Below are positions 32,250-34,402 of a stretch of 34,402 bases of DNA, piece by piece. The DNA is from Bacteroidales bacterium (GTDB lineage: Bacteria; Bacteroidota; Bacteroidia; Bacteroidales; UBA932). Within the stretch, counting starts at the first letter, position 1, and every line of letters begins with the position of its first letter. Made by a program: the position numbers and the translations under genes. Location: the NCBI GenBank assembly GCA_017451395.1, contig JAFSPR010000058.1:1-34402 (forward strand). The letters run 5' to 3'. The notes beneath the pieces are model-generated. The model worked only from the letters and a program-made list of their open reading frames with translations. It made no database searches and was not told the origin of the DNA.

Positions 32250-32915
32250 ATGGCGACTAGAAAATTATTAATCATTTGTCTTTTATTATTTATTTTCCCG
32301 TTCATTTTGATGGCGCAAGAAAAAGAAGAAAAGCGCTTAGAATTGAAAAACGGGACCGTGCTCACAGGTTATGTAGAGGTGCAACAAGACGGATCCTATC
32401 TTTTAGAGACAAGTGCCGGCGATGTTTTCTTTTTCTCCCCTTCAGAAGTGGCCAAGGTTATGTCATTATTGCCTGCATCTCAGCAAACGACGGGCGTTTC
32501 TGATTATTTTGACGGGAAAACTGTAGACAAGCGAAGAGGAAAGATATATATGCTTGCAACAGAAGAAGAACTTACGAAGAATGATTTCATGACTTATCAG
32601 GGCTGGGAAAAATACCAAAAAGCCAAGAAAACCAGAAAAACAGGTAACATCTTATTGATATCTGCGGGAGGAGTTGCTGGTTTGGGGTTAGTGCTTGGTG
32701 GGACTTTTGCGATCATCGAGGAAGACGAAGACCCGTTAATTGCAGCAGCTGTGGGATTTGGGATAGGAGCCTTGACAGCAATACCGGGATTAATCCTTTG
32801 TATTTCAGGAAACAAACAACTCATAAAAATCCAAGACGCTTACAATCAGACTCCTGGTTATGTCCTTGATTTTGGTGTACAGCAACATGGTGTTGGATTT
32901 GCGTTGAAGTTCTAA
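32250..32915 (+). CDS. Exported membrane protein closing the caspase operon
   Basis: A 221-residue paralogue of the protein encoded at 29049-29756. It has a signal-like N-terminus (LLIICLLLFIFPFILMA), the same small beta domain (KNGTVLTGYVEV, DGSYLLETSAGDVFFF), a charged middle, then two hydrophobic helices (ILLISAGGVAGLGLVLGGTF; AAAVGFGIGALTAIPGLILC). The C-terminus is FGVQQHGVGFALKF, similar to VVPTGLAFKYSF in the paralogue. The two thus flank the caspase/lipoprotein pair. The terminator at 32937 ends the unit. Confidence 0.72.
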   Translation: MATRKLLIICLLLFIFPFILMAQEKEEKRLELKNGTVLTGYVEVQQDGSYLLETSAGDVFFFSPSEVAKVMSLLPASQQTTGVSDYFDGKTVDKRRGKIYMLATEEELTKNDFMTYQGWEKYQKAKKTRKTGNILLISAGGVAGLGLVLGGTFAIIEEDEDPLIAAAVGFGIGALTAIPGLILCISGNKQLIKIQDAYNQTPGYVLDFGVQQHGVGFALKF

Positions 32916-32936
32916 TCAGCACCTTTCCACAGTTTT

Positions 32937-32976
32937 AACAGGTCACGAATTCCAATGTTCGCGGCCTGTTTTGTTT
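32937..32976 (+). terminator. Intrinsic terminator of the caspase operon
   Basis: AACAGGTCACGAA (32937-32949) pairs with TTCGCGGCCTGTT (32958-32970) with one wobble and one mismatch, over an eight-base loop. The T-rich TTGTTT follows. It lies 22 bp after the last stop codon. Confidence 0.75.
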
Positions 32977-32993
32977 CTGCTCGGAACTGTGTG

Positions 32994-33092
32994 GTACTCA
33001 CCATGCACGTTTTGAGCCCAAAACGTGCATGTTCAGTGCGGCCGGGTACGCACTGCGCACAAAAAGGGTCAAAAACGTGTATGTTCGGTACC
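32994..33092. repeat. Diverged copies of the 52-bp repeat upstream of rplC
   Basis: GTACTCAC (32994) and GTACGCAC (33046) are exactly 52 bp apart, and the intervening sequence parallels the array unit (CATGCACGTTTTG..., CAGTGCGGCCGGGTACGCAC). The first copy contains a perfect hairpin, ATGCACGTTTTG-AGCC-CAAAACGTGCAT. This arm is decayed in the main array. The family therefore occurs on both sides of the caspase operon. Confidence 0.75.
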
Positions 33093-33100
33093 GGGAGGAG

Positions 33101-33122
33101 ATGCCCGGTCGGAGCCGGGCAT
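33101..33122. repeat. Short perfect hairpin, REP-like
   Basis: ATGCCCGG (33101-33108) and CCGGGCAT (33115-33122) form an 8-bp stem with a TCGGAG loop. No T-tract follows, so a terminator is unlikely. A separate intergenic repeat type or an operator are both possible. Confidence 0.55.
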
Positions 33123-33177
33123 GACGTAAGGGGGCACGACAGCTGGAAAATTGATGTTGAAAATGATGTTCATAACT

Positions 33178-33209
33178 TTTGGAAAATAAAATATTTATCC
33201 GTATCTTTG
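33178..33209 (+). promoter_or_regulatory. Canonical promoter of the rplC ribosomal-protein operon
   Basis: TTTG at 33178-33181 and TATCTTTG at 33202-33209 are 20 bp apart, a full match to the Bacteroidota primary-sigma promoter. Transcription should begin near 33215, leaving a leader of about 70 nt before the rplC ATG. The leader contains a nine-codon ORF (33240-33269) of unknown relevance. Confidence 0.75.
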
Positions 33210-33282
33210 CGGTCCGCAATTGTGCCCAAGAGGCCTACAATGAGCGTTAAAGTATTAATAAACAATTAATTAACAAACACCA

Positions 33283-33909
33283 ATGCCTGGTATTATTGGA
33301 AAGAAAGTCGGAATGATTTCCGTCTTCGGTGCCGACGGTAAGAATATACCGTGCACCGTCATCGAGGCTGGTCCGTGTGTTGTCACGCAAATCCGCACCG
33401 TGGAAACCGACGGTTACGCCGCAGTGCAGCTTGCCTATGACGAAAAGAAAGAGAAACGGACAAGCGCGGCCCTGAAGGGTCATTTTGAAAAGGCTGGCAC
33501 CACTCCCAAGAAGAAACTTGTGGAATTCCCCGCAGACTTCGCCGGAGAGGTCAAGCTTGGAGACACCATCACCGTCTCTGACATTTTCACTGAGGATGTC
33601 AAGTTCATCGACGTTGTTGGTACTTCTAAAGGTAAGGGTTTCCAGGGCGTAGTAAAGCGCCACGGATTCGCCGGTGTCGGTGGTGTGACCCACGGTCAGC
33701 ACAACCGTCTCCGTCACCCTGGTTCCATGGGTGCATCCTCATGGCCTTCACGCGTATTCCCCGGAATGCGTATGGCAGGTCACATGGGTAACGAGCGCGT
33801 TAAGGTTTTCAACCTTGAGGTCCTCAAAGTTATCCCTGAGAGCAACCTCGTAGTAGTAAAGGGTTCCGTTCCCGGAGCCAAAGGTTCTTACTTAATTCTG
33901 GAGGACTAA
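33283..33909 (+). CDS. rplC: 50S ribosomal protein L3
   Basis: A 208-residue L3, which binds near the 3' end of 23S rRNA and helps start 50S assembly. The N-terminus GIIGKKVGM and the central [25 protein letters not shown] region (read in parts at about 125-150) are hallmark L3 segments. The methylatable glutamine lies in HGQHN. It is the first gene after the promoter. The gene that normally precedes it in Bacteroidota, rpsJ, is not present in this window. Codon use is of the highly expressed type (CGT, GGT, AAG rich). Confidence 0.96.
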   Translation: MPGIIGKKVGMISVFGADGKNIPCTVIEAGPCVVTQIRTVETDGYAAVQLAYDEKKEKRTSAALKGHFEKAGTTPKKKLVEFPADFAGEVKLGDTITVSDIFTEDVKFIDVVGTSKGKGFQGVVKRHGFAGVGGVTHGQHNRLRHPGSMGASSWPSRVFPGMRMAGHMGNERVKVFNLEVLKVIPESNLVVVKGSVPGAKGSYLILED

Positions 33910-33912
33910 ACT

Positions 33913-34402
33913 ATGGAACTTTCTGTTTATAAGATTGACGGCACACTTTCAGGAAAGAAAGTTGTCCTTGACGAGAAGGTGTTCGGCGTAGAGCCCAACG
34001 ACCACGTCATCTATCTGGATGTTCTCCAGTACCTCGCAGCACAGCGTCAGGGCACTGCCAAGACCAAGGACCGCAGTGAGGTTGCCTATTCCACCAAGAA
34101 ACTCGGACGCCAGAAGGGCGGCGGCGGTGCACGTCACGGCTCCCTCAAGGCCGGTATCTTCGTAGGTGGTGGCAACGTTTTCGGCCCCAAGCCCCGCGAC
34201 TACCGCTTCAAGCTCAATAAGAAAGTTAAGCAGCTCGCACGCGTGAGCGCCCTTTCTTACAAGGCCGCCGAAGGCAAGATCACCCTTGTGGAGCCCTTCG
34301 CAATGGACGCTCCCAAGACCAAGGAACTCAAGAACATCCTCTCTGCCATCAAGGCCGGAGAGCGCAAGGTTCTTGTAGTGCTCCCTGAGAACTCCAACAA
34401 TA
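33913..34402 (+). CDS. rplD: 50S ribosomal protein L4 (partial, runs off the window)
   Basis: 163 codons are visible of an L4 of about 208. It begins [19 protein letters not shown]. The segments [15 protein letters not shown] and [19 protein letters not shown] form the L4 extended loop that lines the exit tunnel. It starts 3 bp after the rplC stop. In many bacteria L4 also feeds back on its own operon, but no leader structure supporting that was recognised here. Confidence 0.95.
   Translation, partial: MELSVYKIDGTLSGKKVVLDEKVFGVEPNDHVIYLDVLQYLAAQRQGTAKTKDRSEVAYSTKKLGRQKGGGGARHGSLKAGIFVGGGNVFGPKPRDYRFKLNKKVKQLARVSALSYKAAEGKITLVEPFAMDAPKTKELKNILSAIKAGERKVLVVLPENSNN

Noticed and set aside
32955-33269. 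104-residue + strand ORF before rplC
   Set aside because: It runs through the terminator, the diverged repeats, the hairpin and the rplC promoter. Its coding character is poor.

Overview
The window looks like a piece of a Bacteroidota chromosome, most likely order Bacteroidales. The evidence is a TonB-dependent receptor operon with fimbrillin-like/FISUMP and DUF4876/DUF6850-type exported proteins, an S46 dipeptidyl-peptidase, many exported proteins with short lipoprotein signals, weak Shine-Dalgarno sequences, and promoters of the Bacteroidota form TTTG-N(19-21)-TAnnTTTG. Species cannot be assigned from the sequence alone.

Layout. (1) 1-6962, + strand: a nucleotide-synthesis operon, apt - guaB - guaA - pyrG - second GMP-synthase-like ATP-pyrophosphatase, ending with an AraC-type regulator that has a seven-helix membrane domain. 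Genes overlap or nearly abut. The IMP dehydrogenase lacks its CBS regulatory domains, and the second GMP synthase lacks a glutaminase domain. (2) 7078-9400, +: two tandem paralogous lipoproteins and an outer-membrane beta-barrel protein, with a candidate operator/promoter in front and a strong terminator behind. (3) 9426-12835, -: ahcY - nhaA - fabG, head to head with rsmE (12877-13596, +) across a 41-bp symmetric divergent promoter. (4) 13701-25103, -: an exported/envelope cluster. A TonB-dependent receptor, a DUF4876-like lipoprotein, a DUF6850-like barrel, a fimbrillin/FISUMP lipoprotein, an S46 peptidase and a GH43 glycosidase lie in a tight row. Two small downstream genes follow. No SusD is present. 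(5) 25204-27180: a REP-like array of 52-bp units with internal palindromes, interrupted by a RAYT-type HUH/Y1 transposase gene (a REPtron). (6) 27248-27496: a candidate promoter and a rod-like structured RNA with an intrinsic terminator. (7) 27544-32915, +: six genes, all with export signals, centred on a WG-repeat/caspase-like (C14) protein. DUF4384 and LPP20-like partners precede it, and two paralogous small membrane proteins flank it. This is the best candidate for an undescribed system. It is visibly AT-richer than its surroundings. (8) 32994-33122: diverged copies of the same 52-bp repeat plus another hairpin. (9) 33178-34402, +: a canonical promoter, then rplC and the start of rplD.

How it fits together. 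Regions 1, 3 and 9 are housekeeping. Region 4 probably handles an extracellular peptide/glycan-type ligand. Regions 5-8 look like an accessory island between the TonB cluster and the ribosomal-protein operon, bracketed by members of one repeat family. No tRNA, rRNA or CRISPR array was seen.
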